Assembly (NCBI GenBank): GCA_041484135.1 | Contig: JBGPHD010000066.1 | Location: forward strand, 1-15,112 | Origin: JACORV01 sp041484135 | GTDB taxonomy: Bacteria > Gemmatimonadota > Gemmatimonadetes > Gemmatimonadales > JACORV01 | Length of the DNA stretch: 15,112 nucleotides | Reading direction: 5' to 3' | The notes under the pieces: model-generated | Told to the model about the DNA's origin: nothing | Seen by the model: only the letters and a program-made list of their open reading frames with translations | The model's database searches: none | Shown here: positions 1 to 7,075 of the stretch, one piece after another | Numbering within the stretch: position 1 is the stretch's first letter | Layout of the letters: each line of letters starts with the position of its first letter | Made by a program: the position numbers and the translations under genes

Positions 1-1
1 C

Positions 2-1087
2 GCGAAGTGGATCCAGAGCTATCGCGACCTGCCGTTGCTCCTCAATCAGTGGTGCAACGTCGTGCGGTGGGAGCTTCGGACACGGCTGTTCCTGCGCACC
101 ACGGAGTTCCTGTGGCAGGAGGGACACACGGCGCACGCGACCGAGGCCGAGGCGGAAGCCGAGGCGCGGAAGATGCTGGGTGTGTACCGGAAGTTTCAGG
201 AAGAATGGATGGCGATGCCCGTCATCACGGGCGTCAAAACGCCGAGCGAGAAGTTCGCGGGGGCGCTCCGGACCTTCGCCATCGAGGCGATGATGCAGGA
301 CAACCGCGCCCTGCAGTCCGGCACCACGCACAACCTCGGCCAGAACTTCGCCAAGGCGTTCGACGTGAAGTTCCAGACCGCCGAGGGTGGGACCGCCTAC
401 GTGTGGAACACGTCCTGGGGCGTCTCCACGCGGCTCATCGGCGGGCTCATCATGACCCACGGCGACGACGTGGGGATCATCTGCCCGCCGAAGCTCGCGC
501 CCACGCAGGTCGTCATCGTGCCCATCTACAAGACCGACACGGAGCGCGCCGCGGTGATGGAGGTCTCGACCAAGTCGGCGGAGGCGCTTCGGGGCGCCGG
601 GCTCCGGGTCGAAGTGGACACCCGGGAGGGCATGAAGCCGGGCGCGAAGTACTACGAGTGGGAAGGGCGCGGCGTCCCGCTCCGGCTCGAGGTGGGGCCG
701 CGGGACGTGGGCGCCGGCCAGGTCACGGCCGCGCAACGCGGCGGCGGCAAGTCGCCGATCCACGTCGGTGATCTGGTCCCGAGTGTCACGTTCCGTCTTG
801 AGGCGATCCAGCGCGAGCTGTTGGAGAAGGCGAGGGAGCGCCGCGAGCAGCACTCCCGCCGCGGCGTCACCAAGAGCGAGCTGCTCGAGATGATGGCGGG
901 AGAGGGCGGCTTCGCCTACGGCGGCTTCTGCGGCGGCGCGGCGTGCGAGGCCGCCATCAAGGAGCAGACCAAGGCCACCATCCGGGTGTTGCCGGACGAG
1001 GAGTTCCGCAGTCCCACGACCCCGACCCGCTGCGTCTGGTGCGACGCGCCGTCGGTGGCCGAGGCGGTGTGGGCGAAGGCGTACTAG
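2..1087 (+). CDS. proS: Proline--tRNA ligase, archaeal/eukaryotic-type, 3' part
   Basis: Charges tRNA-Pro with proline in the cytosol. The open frame runs in from the left edge, so the start is missing; 361 residues are visible, and against a usual length near 480-500 about 120-140 are lost. Class II motif 2 is visible near the cut (RTRLFLRTTEF, then QEGHTAH), and motif 3 is in GGLIMTHGDDVG. An anticodon-binding domain follows (PTQVVIVPIYK onward). The C-terminal region has paired cysteines (GFCGGAACE and CVWC) and ends in AKAY; this zinc-binding tail with a terminal tyrosine is known from the type-3 (archaeal-like) ProRS and is absent from the long bacterial type with an INS editing domain. 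The run of Glu-Ala repeats near residues 45-55 is usual for the family. The gene heads a co-directional run with lysA and guaA. Confidence 0.96.
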   Translation, partial: AKWIQSYRDLPLLLNQWCNVVRWELRTRLFLRTTEFLWQEGHTAHATEAEAEAEARKMLGVYRKFQEEWMAMPVITGVKTPSEKFAGALRTFAIEAMMQDNRALQSGTTHNLGQNFAKAFDVKFQTAEGGTAYVWNTSWGVSTRLIGGLIMTHGDDVGIICPPKLAPTQVVIVPIYKTDTERAAVMEVSTKSAEALRGAGLRVEVDTREGMKPGAKYYEWEGRGVPLRLEVGPRDVGAGQVTAAQRGGGKSPIHVGDLVPSVTFRLEAIQRELLEKARERREQHSRRGVTKSELLEMMAGEGGFAYGGFCGGAACEAAIKEQTKATIRVLPDEEFRSPTTPTRCVWCDAPSVAEAVWAKAY

Positions 1088-2325
1088 CGGTCGAGGGGGT
1101 GAGCCTCCGGGCCGTCGCGGAGGCGGCCGGCACGCCGGTGTACGTCTACAGCGCCGCCCACATCCGCGGCCAGTATCGCGCGCTCGCCGCGGCGCTCGCG
1201 CCGGTCCCGCACCGCATCTGCTACTCCGTCAAGGCCAACTCGAATCTCGCCATCCTCGCGCTGATGCGATCGCTCGGCGCGGGGGTGGACATCGTCTCCT
1301 CCGGGGAGCTGGTGCGTGCGCTCGCCGCCGGCTTCACGGGCGCGGACGTCGTTTTCAGCGGGGTGGGGAAGACGGCGGATGAGATACGGGCCGCGCTCGC
1401 GGCCGGCACCGGCATGATCAACGTGGAGAGCGAGGAGGAGCTGGCGGTGCTGGCTGACGTGGCGCGCCGGTCGGGCGTCACGGCCCGGGTCGCGATCCGC
1501 GTGAACCCCGAGGTGACGGTCCACGCGCACCCCTACACGACCACCGGCTCGAAGGGCATGAAGTTCGGCGTGGCCTACGACGAGGCGGAAGAGCTGGCAC
1601 ACCGGGCGGCGGGCATGGCGGGACTCTCCCTCATCGGGATCGCCATGCACCTGGGTTCGGGGATCACGGAAGCGGCGCCGTACGTCGAGGCGCTGCTCAA
1701 GGTGCTGGCGCTGGTCGACGGCGTGCGCCGGCGCGGCGTCACCTCGCTCGTCGCGCTCGACCTGGGCGGAGGGCTCGGCATCCGGTACCGCGACAGCGAT
1801 GTGCCCCTGGACGTGAACGCGTGGGCGGACGCGGTGCTGCCCCACGTGGCGACCTCGGGCCTGACGCTGGTCGTGGAGCCGGGCCGGTTCCTGGTCGGCA
1901 ACGCGGGCGTGCTGCTCACCCGGGTGCTCTATCGCAAGCGATCGGGGGGCCGGATGATCGCGGTGGTGGACGCCGGGATGACCGATCTCATCCGGCCGAG
2001 CCACTACCAGTCGTACCACGAGATCAGCGTGGACGGCGCCGGCGGCCGGCCGCGCGTCGCCTACGATGTGGTGGGTCCCATCTGCGAGTCCGGGGACTTC
2101 TTCGCGCTCGACCGCGAGCTGCCGGAGTTGATGCAGGGGGACCTGTTGCGCCTCTCCGGCACGGGAGCCTACGGGTTCGTGATGACCTCGACGTACAACG
2201 CGCGGCCGCGCCCGCCGGAAGTCCTGGTGGACGGGGACCGCTTCGCCGTGGTCCGCGAGCGCGAGTCGGCCGAGGACCTGATGCGCGGCGAATGTCTCGA
2301 GCCGGCGTGGCGGAGCGCGCGGTGA
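1069..2325 (+). CDS. lysA: Diaminopimelate decarboxylase
   Basis: PLP enzyme of the last lysine-biosynthesis step: meso-diaminopimelate to L-lysine plus CO2. Fold-type III alanine-racemase-like barrel with the PLP lysine in YSVKAN (K55), the glycine-rich phosphate loop LDLGGGLGI, EPGRFLVGNAG, then the C-terminal beta domain with the active-site cysteine in GPICESGDFF (C339) and GAYGFVMTSTYN. With a start at GTG 1069 it has 418 residues, normal for the family. I chose 1069 because the homologous pattern 'G-x-L-x-x-E-G-V-x-L' before GTPVYVYS begins there and a purine-rich GAGGCG lies just upstream; this overlaps the proS end by 19 nt. GTG 1099 is the alternative and avoids the overlap but drops those residues. 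The stop overlaps the guaA start by 4 nt, which suggests translational coupling. Confidence 0.95.
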   Translation: MGEGVLAVEGVSLRAVAEAAGTPVYVYSAAHIRGQYRALAAALAPVPHRICYSVKANSNLAILALMRSLGAGVDIVSSGELVRALAAGFTGADVVFSGVGKTADEIRAALAAGTGMINVESEEELAVLADVARRSGVTARVAIRVNPEVTVHAHPYTTTGSKGMKFGVAYDEAEELAHRAAGMAGLSLIGIAMHLGSGITEAAPYVEALLKVLALVDGVRRRGVTSLVALDLGGGLGIRYRDSDVPLDVNAWADAVLPHVATSGLTLVVEPGRFLVGNAGVLLTRVLYRKRSGGRMIAVVDAGMTDLIRPSHYQSYHEISVDGAGGRPRVAYDVVGPICESGDFFALDRELPELMQGDLLRLSGTGAYGFVMTSTYNARPRPPEVLVDGDRFAVVRERESAEDLMRGECLEPAWRSAR

Positions 2326-3875
2326 GTGAGGCCCAGCGCATCCTGATCCTCGACTTCGGATCGCAGTTCACCCAGCTCATCGCGCGGCGGGTGCGCGAGG
2401 CGCACGTGTTCTGCGAGATCCACCCGCCCACGCGGGACCTGGCCTGGATCCGCGCCTACCGGCCGGCCGGCATCATCCTCTCCGGCGGGCCGAACTCGGT
2501 CTACGACCCCGGCGTGCCGACGACCGATCCCGGCGTCTTCGATATGGGTGTGCCGGTGCTCGGCGTCTGCTACGGGATGCAGCTGATGACCCACCTCATG
2601 GGCGGGGAGGTGAAGACCTCGGGCGCGCATGAATACGGGCGGGCGGAGATCGAGATCCTGGCCGACGACGCGCTCTTCGCGGGGTTCCCGAAAGGGTCGC
2701 ACGCCGCGGTGTGGGCTTCGCACGGCGACCGGGTCGAGGTAGCGCCGGCGTCGTGGACGGTCCTCGCGCGCACGACGAACGCGCCCGTGGCGGCTTTCCG
2801 TCACCGGGAGCGGCCGCTCTTCGGGGTGCTGTTCCATCCCGAGGTGGTCCACACGCCGCGCGGCGGCGAGATCCTCCAGAACTTCCTGTTCAAGATCTGT
2901 CATGCGAGCCCGTCGTGGACGGCGGGGCACTTCGTGGAGACCGCGGTGCAGGGTGTGCGGGCCAAGGTCGGGGACCGGCGCGCCATCTGCGGCCTCTCGG
3001 GCGGGGTGGATTCGGCCGTCGCGGCCGCGCTCGTCTATCGCGCCATCGGCAAGCGCCTCACCTGCATCTTCGTGGACCACGGCCTACTCCGGGCCGGCGA
3101 GCGGGAGCAGGTCGAACGCGCCTTCCGGTCCGAGCTGGGCGCCGACCTCGTGACGGTGGACGCGCGGCGGCAGTTCTTCGACAGGCTGACAGGCATCGAG
3201 GAGCCCGAGGAGAAGCGGCGCCGCATCGGACACACCTTCATCGACGTGTTCGAGGAGGCGGCGAAGGGCGTGGATGGCGACGTCGGCTTCCTGGTGCAGG
3301 GCACGCTCTACCCGGACGTGATCGAGTCGGTCTCGCCGCGGGGCGGGCCGTCGGCGACGATCAAGACCCATCACAACGTGGGCGGGTTGCGCCCGGACCT
3401 CCCCTTCGCGCTCATCGAGCCGTTGCGGGAGCTGTTCAAGGACGAGGTGCGCCAGGTGGGGCGCGAGCTGGGGCTCCCCGAGGACATCGTGCGCCGCCAC
3501 CCGTTCCCCGGTCCCGGCCTGGCCGTCCGCATCCTCGGCGCAGTGGACGAGGAGCGGGTCGCGGTGCTCCAGAAGGCGGATGCGATCTACCTGGAGGGGA
3601 TCCGCGAGGCGGGGCTCTACGACCAGATCTGGCAGGCGTTCGCGGTGCTGCTGCCGGTGCGGTCGGTGGGAGTGATGGGCGACTTCAGGACCTACGCCAA
3701 CGTGGTGGCGCTGCGTGCGGTGACGAGCCAGGACGGGATGACGGCCGACTGGTACCACTTCCCGCATGACGTGCTGGGACGGATCGCGACGCGGATCACC
3801 AACGAGGTGAAGGGGGTGAACCGCGTCGTCTACGACGTCAGCAGCAAGCCGCCAGCTACGATCGAGTGGGAGTAA
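2322..3875 (+). CDS. guaA: GMP synthase (glutamine-hydrolysing)
   Basis: Converts XMP to GMP using ATP and glutamine, the last step of guanine nucleotide synthesis. 517 residues, normal length. The N-terminal class I amidotransferase has its triad in GVCYGMQ (C83) and FHPEV (H172, E174). The ATP pyrophosphatase domain begins at the P-loop GLSGGVDSA (224-232). The C-terminal dimerisation domain carries HPFPGPGLAVR and ends in the family's canonical SKPPATIEWE, so the 3' end is intact despite the repeat array that starts 5 nt after the stop. Start: GTG 2322 sits in a GTGA overlap with the lysA stop and has GGAG 6 nt upstream; the open frame extends further upstream but without family sequence. 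There is no terminator hairpin between the stop and the repeats. Confidence 0.98.
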   Translation: MSEAQRILILDFGSQFTQLIARRVREAHVFCEIHPPTRDLAWIRAYRPAGIILSGGPNSVYDPGVPTTDPGVFDMGVPVLGVCYGMQLMTHLMGGEVKTSGAHEYGRAEIEILADDALFAGFPKGSHAAVWASHGDRVEVAPASWTVLARTTNAPVAAFRHRERPLFGVLFHPEVVHTPRGGEILQNFLFKICHASPSWTAGHFVETAVQGVRAKVGDRRAICGLSGGVDSAVAAALVYRAIGKRLTCIFVDHGLLRAGEREQVERAFRSELGADLVTVDARRQFFDRLTGIEEPEEKRRRIGHTFIDVFEEAAKGVDGDVGFLVQGTLYPDVIESVSPRGGPSATIKTHHNVGGLRPDLPFALIEPLRELFKDEVRQVGRELGLPEDIVRRHPFPGPGLAVRILGAVDEERVAVLQKADAIYLEGIREAGLYDQIWQAFAVLLPVRSVGVMGDFRTYANVVALRAVTSQDGMTADWYHFPHDVLGRIATRITNEVKGVNRVVYDVSSKPPATIEWE

Positions 3876-3880
3876 TGGGA

Positions 3881-3915
3881 GGCAATAGGCAATAGGCAAT
3901 AGGCAATAGGCAACG
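3881..3915 (+). repeat. Tandem heptamer array (GGCAATA)4 plus partial copy, left arm
   Basis: Four perfect copies of GGCAATA (3881-3908) are followed by a decayed copy GGCAACG (3909-3915). The array begins 5 nt after the guaA stop codon. The exact reverse complement, also in four copies, lies at 4365-4392, so the two arrays form inverted arms around the small gene at 3990-4352. AT-rich tandem heptamers stand out against the GC-rich surroundings. Confidence 0.97.
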
Positions 3916-3989
3916 GGTTCGCATTGCAAAGCGCCGGCCCGTGGCATTTTGGTACCCGAGGCTGAGGGCGGTGCACGCATGCTTGGCGC

Positions 3990-4352
3990 ATGTCACCGGC
4001 GGTTCACGATCTCCGGGATCTCGTGGTGTGGCAGCGAGGGATGATGCTCGCCGAGGAGGCGTACGCGCTGGCCGGGAAGTTGGCGCGGGTAAGGGACTTC
4101 GATCTCGCGCGCCAGGTGCGGCGGGCTGCGGTGTCGGTTCCTTCCAACATCGCCGAGGGCTACGCACGGCGCGCGCCGAGGGATTACCGGCGGTATCTCG
4201 CGATCGCGAACGGCTCCGTTCGAGAGCTGGAAACGCAGGCGCTTCTGGCGGTCCGGGTGTCACTGGTGAGCGATCTGGAAGCCGGACCGGTACTGAGCCG
4301 GTGCGCCGAAGTCGGAAGGATGCTGACCGCGTTACGCCGATCCCTTGTCTGA
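3990..4352 (+). CDS. Four helix bundle protein, 23S rRNA intervening-sequence (S23) family
   Basis: 120 residues, almost entirely helical, matching the family first found in 23S rRNA intervening sequences and related to the Avd accessory protein of diversity-generating retroelements. Signature stretches: DLVVWQRGMMLAEEAY near the N-terminus, ARQVRRAAVSVPSNIAEGYAR in the middle (shortened here to its key residues: RRA-x-SVPSNIAEG) and SVRELETQALLA in the last third. Family members are small, basic, pentameric bundles; their molecular role is unknown, though nucleic-acid binding is suspected. Start ATG 3990; I see no convincing Shine-Dalgarno site, and an out-of-frame ATG lies at 3979 in the direct repeat CGCATG-N5-CGCATG. 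It contains an in-frame TTA codon (4332), rare in this window, consistent with foreign origin. It lies inside inverted heptamer arrays, and no rRNA is nearby. Confidence 0.9.
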   Translation: MSPAVHDLRDLVVWQRGMMLAEEAYALAGKLARVRDFDLARQVRRAAVSVPSNIAEGYARRAPRDYRRYLAIANGSVRELETQALLAVRVSLVSDLEAGPVLSRCAEVGRMLTALRRSLV

Positions 4353-4364
4353 TCCGCGCACCCC

Positions 4365-4392
4365 TATTGCCTATTGCCTATTGCCTATTGCC
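4365..4392 (+). repeat. Tandem heptamer array (TATTGCC)4, right arm
   Basis: Four perfect copies of TATTGCC, the reverse complement of the left array, starting 12 nt after the stop of the four-helix gene and ending 17 nt before the stop of the minus-strand PtsN-like gene. The following bases (CATTCTCCTCTGCC) may be decayed copies. Read as RNA from either strand, it could pair over 28 bp with the left array. Confidence 0.97.
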
Positions 4393-4409
4393 CATTCTCC
4401 TCTGCCCTC

Positions 4410-4862
4410 TCACAGCCCTTTCTCTTCGATCAGCTTCAAGAAGTCCGCCGGCGTCGCGACCTCCAGCATCCGCTTCGGCACATCCTCTTCCTTCGCGAAC
4501 TGGGCGATCTTGCCGAGCACGGGCAGGTACTGGTTCGACACCTCGAGCGGCGGCGCGACGATCATGAAGAAGAAGCGCGCCGGCTTGTCGTCGATGGCCT
4601 TGAAGTCGATGCCGTCCGCCTTGCGGCCGAACGCCACCCGGAGGCGGCTCACCACCAGCGAGCGGGCGTGCGGGATGGCGATGCCGCGGCCGATCCCCGT
4701 CGAGCCGAGGTTCTCGCGCCGCTTCAGCATCTTGAAGAGGAGGCCCTGGGACTTCTCGTCGAGGTGGAGGAGCTGGATCAGCTCCTTGAGGATGTCGTCC
4801 TTGGTCGTGCCGGCGAGCGCCAGGTTGATGGCGTCCTCGGCGAAAAATTCGCGTAGCAGCAT
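4410..4862 (-). CDS. ptsN: PTS EIIA-type-2 domain protein (PtsN-like)
   Basis: 150 residues forming a single PTS EIIA type-2 domain. The phosphorylatable histidine is H65 in GIGRGIAIPHARS; GSTGIGRG before it and the FFFMIVAPP strand after it are typical. PtsN-like proteins usually receive phosphate from NPr and act as regulators (nitrogen or potassium balance) rather than as transporters. No EI, HPr or sugar permease is in the window, so a regulatory role is inferred; a stand-alone fructose-type EIIA is the alternative. The start ATG 4862 lies 9 nt after a good -10 box, so the mRNA appears leaderless. It is divergent from dusB and convergent with the four-helix cassette. Confidence 0.88.
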   Translation of the reverse strand: MLLREFFAEDAINLALAGTTKDDILKELIQLLHLDEKSQGLLFKMLKRRENLGSTGIGRGIAIPHARSLVVSRLRVAFGRKADGIDFKAIDDKPARFFFMIVAPPLEVSNQYLPVLGKIAQFAKEEDVPKRMLEVATPADFLKLIEEKGL

Positions 4863-4871
4863 AGGGCGTGG

Positions 4872-4900
4872 AAGCTAGCCGCGGCGCCCGACAGGGTCAA
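4872..4900 (-). promoter_or_regulatory. Promoter of the ptsN-like gene (leaderless)
   Basis: Read on the minus strand: -35 TTGACC (4900-4895), 17-nt spacer, -10 TAGCTT (4877-4872). The ATG begins 9 nt after the -10, so transcription should start within about 0-3 nt of the start codon and no ribosome binding site can fit. Confidence 0.7.
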
Positions 4901-4942
4901 ACACCGCGCCGGTGACCGGTTCCGACGGTGCGGCGTCCGCCG

Positions 4943-4971
4943 TTGCCGCCGCACCGCCGACGTCTTAGCTT
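4943..4971 (+). promoter_or_regulatory. Promoter of dusB (leaderless)
   Basis: -35-like TTGCCG (4943-4948), 17-nt spacer, -10 TAGCTT (4966-4971), then 7 nt to the dusB ATG at 4979. That spacing puts the transcription start at or next to the ATG, so the mRNA should be leaderless. The -10 hexamer is the same as that of the divergent ptsN-like gene. Confidence 0.65.
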
Positions 4972-4978
4972 GCCCCGC

Positions 4979-5968
4979 ATGACGTTCCCGTATCGGACCG
5001 GACAGGCGTTCCCGCTCTTCCTCGCCCCCATGGCGGGGGTGTCCGAATCGCCGTTCCGGCGGCTCTGCCGCCGCTTCGGCGCGGACGTCGTCGTGTCGGA
5101 GTTCCTCTCCTCCGAGGGGCTGCGGCGGAAGAACGAGCACACCTTGGAGATGGCGAGTTTCGACGCCGCCGAGCGCCCGATCGGCATCCAGATCTTCGGG
5201 GCCGAGCCTGAGGGGATGGCGGAGGCGGCCGCCCTCGTCACCGAGTATTTCCAGCCGGAATTCGTGGACATCAACTTCGGCTGCCCGGTGAAGAAGGTGG
5301 TGAAGCGGAACGGCGGCTCGGGGTGTCTCAAGGACCTCGATCTCGTGGAGCGCGTGATCCGCGCGGTGGCCAAGGCGACGAGCTTGCCCGTCACCGTGAA
5401 GATCCGCTCGGGCTGGGATGAGACGAGCAGGGACCCGGTCGGCATCGCGAAACGGTGCGAGGACGCCGGAGCCCGCGCCCTCACGCTCCACGCCCGGACC
5501 CGCACCCAGATGTTCAGCGGGCAGGCGCGGTGGGAGGAGATCGCGGCCGTGGTGGACGCGCTCACGATCCCGGTGATCGGCAACGGGGACGTGGCGACAC
5601 CTGAGGACGTGGTCCGGATGCGCGAGCTGACGGGTTGCGCGGGCGTGATGATCGCGCGCGGGAGCTTCGGCAACCCGTGGATCTTCACCCAGGCGCGGGC
5701 GCTCCTGGACGGACTCCCCAAGCCGCCGGGCCCCACGCAGGAGGAGCGGTTCGAGACGGCGCTCGATCACGCCCGCCTCACGCTCGCCGTGGAGGGTGAC
5801 ACGCCCAAGGCGGCGGTGGAGTTCCGCAAGCACCTGGGCTGGTACACCAGGGGATTCCCCGGCGCGGCCGAGCTCAGGGCCCGGCTCCACCAGGTGAAGT
5901 CGCTCGGCGAGGTGGAGTCCCTGTTCGCGGAGTACCAGGGCTCACAGGCGGTCCCCGCCGCGCTGTGA
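4979..5968 (+). CDS. dusB: tRNA-dihydrouridine synthase, DusB-like
   Basis: FMN-dependent reduction of uridine to dihydrouridine in the tRNA D-loop. 329 residues. TIM-barrel start LAPMAGVSESPFRRLCR, then IGIQIFGAEPEGMAEAA, the catalytic cysteine in DINFGCPVKKVV (C102) and the active-site segment VTVKIRSGW. The phosphate loop is IGNGDVATPEDV with MIARGSFGNPW, and a short helical C-terminal domain follows. The family and length fit DusB best; assignment among Dus subfamilies is by pattern only. ATG 4979 is chosen because PYRTGQAFPLFLAPM is the normal N-terminus and a promoter ends 7 nt before it; in-frame sequence upstream of the ATG is promoter DNA. The last 4 nt overlap the next gene (GTGA), indicating coupled translation. 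Confidence 0.95.
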   Translation: MTFPYRTGQAFPLFLAPMAGVSESPFRRLCRRFGADVVVSEFLSSEGLRRKNEHTLEMASFDAAERPIGIQIFGAEPEGMAEAAALVTEYFQPEFVDINFGCPVKKVVKRNGGSGCLKDLDLVERVIRAVAKATSLPVTVKIRSGWDETSRDPVGIAKRCEDAGARALTLHARTRTQMFSGQARWEEIAAVVDALTIPVIGNGDVATPEDVVRMRELTGCAGVMIARGSFGNPWIFTQARALLDGLPKPPGPTQEERFETALDHARLTLAVEGDTPKAAVEFRKHLGWYTRGFPGAAELRARLHQVKSLGEVESLFAEYQGSQAVPAAL

Positions 5969-7059
5969 GCGGCGTCTTCCTCGCGTTCATCGGTGGTGCG
6001 GCAGTGGGTGGCCTGGCCGGCTTTCTCGCCGCGCGCCGCGCCCGGCCCCGCCGCGTCCTTCCCATCCCCCTGCCGGACGACCTGGCTGGCTCCGACCCCG
6101 CGTCCCTGATCCCCGGGCTTTCCGCGGAGGCCGGGTTCGAGGCGTTGGCGTACGCGCTGGTCGAGCGCTGCGCGCTCCAGGTGGGCCTCCCGTGCGCGCT
6201 GATCATGCGGGACGGCGAGGGCGCCCCCGCGACGATCGCCGCCATCGCGGGCGGGCTCGACCCGCGCCTCGTCGGGTTCCCGGTGCCGCTCGACACGCCG
6301 GCCGGCCGGGCCATCACGGACGGCATCCCGGTAGTCGGGCAGGGGAACGAGCCGGTGGTCCGCGCGTCCCGCGGCGACCGGCGGCGCGCGGTGCACGGCG
6401 GCCTCGCGGTGCCGGTCGGCATCGCCGCGCGGGTGATGGGCGCGGTCGTGGCCTTCGGCGAAGCGCAGGACGGGGCGGGAGAGACGCTGCGGCTGGTCCA
6501 GGATCTCGTGGCGCGGTTCGCACCGCGGCTGGTGCCGGCGCACGCGGTGTTCGTGGCGGAGCGGAAGGCCGTGACCGACGACCTCACGGGCCTCCCCAAC
6601 CGCCGGGCGCTGAACCGGGCCATCGGGCAGGCGGGGACCGAGCGGGCGGCATTGATCATGCTCGACCTCGACCACTTCAAGGATGTGAACGACACGCTGG
6701 GCCATCCGGCCGGCGACGCGGCGCTCGTGCACATCGCGCGGCTCTTGCGGGAGGCGGTGCGCGGCGGCGGGCGCGACGTCCCGGCGCGCGTGGGAGGCGA
6801 GGAGTTCGCTGTCTGGCTACCGGGGAGCGACCTCAAGCTGGGCCAGGAGGTGGCCGAGCGATTGCGCCAGCAGGTGGAGGCCTCGCCGTTCCGCTATCGC
6901 GGCACCGAACGCCGCCTCACCATCTCGTGCGGCGTCTCGGCGTTCCCGGTGCCCGTCGGGCATCCGGGGAACCTGGTGGGCACCGCGGACGCGGCGCTCT
7001 ACCGGGCCAAGCACGAGGGCAGGAACCGGGTCGTGGTCACCACGCGGGAAACCGGCTAG
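5965..7059 (+). CDS. Membrane-anchored GAF-GGDEF protein, probable diguanylate cyclase
   Basis: 364 residues. One glycine-rich N-terminal membrane segment (about residues 5-23) is followed by an Arg-rich stop-transfer stretch, a GAF-like region (about 50-190) and a C-terminal GGDEF domain (about 200-364). GGDEF landmarks: DDLTGLPNRRAL, the metal-binding LDLDHFKDVNDTLGH and the signature GGEEF (277-281), a catalytically competent variant. It probably makes c-di-GMP from two GTP at the inner membrane under control of the GAF sensor. The RxxD product-inhibition site is absent: the residues before the signature read GGRDVPARV, with Gly where Arg is needed. Start GTG 5965 overlaps the dusB stop. 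Its stop codon merges with the -10 box of ssrA. Confidence 0.92.
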   Translation: MSGVFLAFIGGAAVGGLAGFLAARRARPRRVLPIPLPDDLAGSDPASLIPGLSAEAGFEALAYALVERCALQVGLPCALIMRDGEGAPATIAAIAGGLDPRLVGFPVPLDTPAGRAITDGIPVVGQGNEPVVRASRGDRRRAVHGGLAVPVGIAARVMGAVVAFGEAQDGAGETLRLVQDLVARFAPRLVPAHAVFVAERKAVTDDLTGLPNRRALNRAIGQAGTERAALIMLDLDHFKDVNDTLGHPAGDAALVHIARLLREAVRGGGRDVPARVGGEEFAVWLPGSDLKLGQEVAERLRQQVEASPFRYRGTERRLTISCGVSAFPVPVGHPGNLVGTADAALYRAKHEGRNRVVVTTRETG

Positions 7060-7062
7060 ATT
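7034..7062 (+). promoter_or_regulatory. Likely ssrA promoter
   Basis: TGGTCA (7034-7039), 17-nt spacer, TAGATT (7057-7062), about 13 nt before the mature tmRNA 5' end. This leaves a short leader for RNase P removal. The -10 shares its TAG with the stop codon of the GGDEF gene. Each hexamer matches consensus at four of six positions. Confidence 0.45.
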
Positions 7063-7075
7063 ACAGCGTTGCCCC

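Larger units (their letters stand above)
3881..4392 (+). mobile_element. Putative four-helix-bundle cassette with inverted heptamer-array ends
   Basis: A 512-bp unit: (GGCAATA)4, about 80 nt of leader, one 120-codon gene, 12 nt, then (TATTGCC)4. The ends are perfect 28-bp inverted repeats. It fills the gap between convergent guaA and the PtsN-like gene without damaging either (both C-termini look complete). No transposase, integrase or clear target duplication is present, so if it moved it must have done so in trans or by another route. Calling it mobile is inference from its compactness, inverted ends and a gene family known from intervening sequences inside 23S rRNA genes. Confidence 0.5.

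Noticed and set aside
943..1068. Upstream extension of lysA inside proS
   Set aside because: The frame is open but encodes Gly/Arg-rich shadow of proS with no lysA homology; family similarity begins near 1069.
3909..3989. Promoter of the four-helix gene (TTGCAA near 3929, ATTTTG near 3951)
   Set aside because: The -10 match is poor and no transcription start can be placed; too weak to list as a feature.
3990..4352. Diversity-generating retroelement accessory gene (avd)
   Set aside because: No reverse transcriptase, template repeat or variable repeat is present; the protein only shares the fold family.
3881..4392. CRISPR-like array from the tandem heptamers
   Set aside because: Repeats are 7 nt with no spacers, far too short and directly abutting; no cas genes.
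3856..4567. Open frames reading PIAYCLLPIAYC-type peptides on both strands
   Set aside because: These are translations of the heptamer arrays; the peptide is an artefact of the 7-nt repeat and has no start signal.
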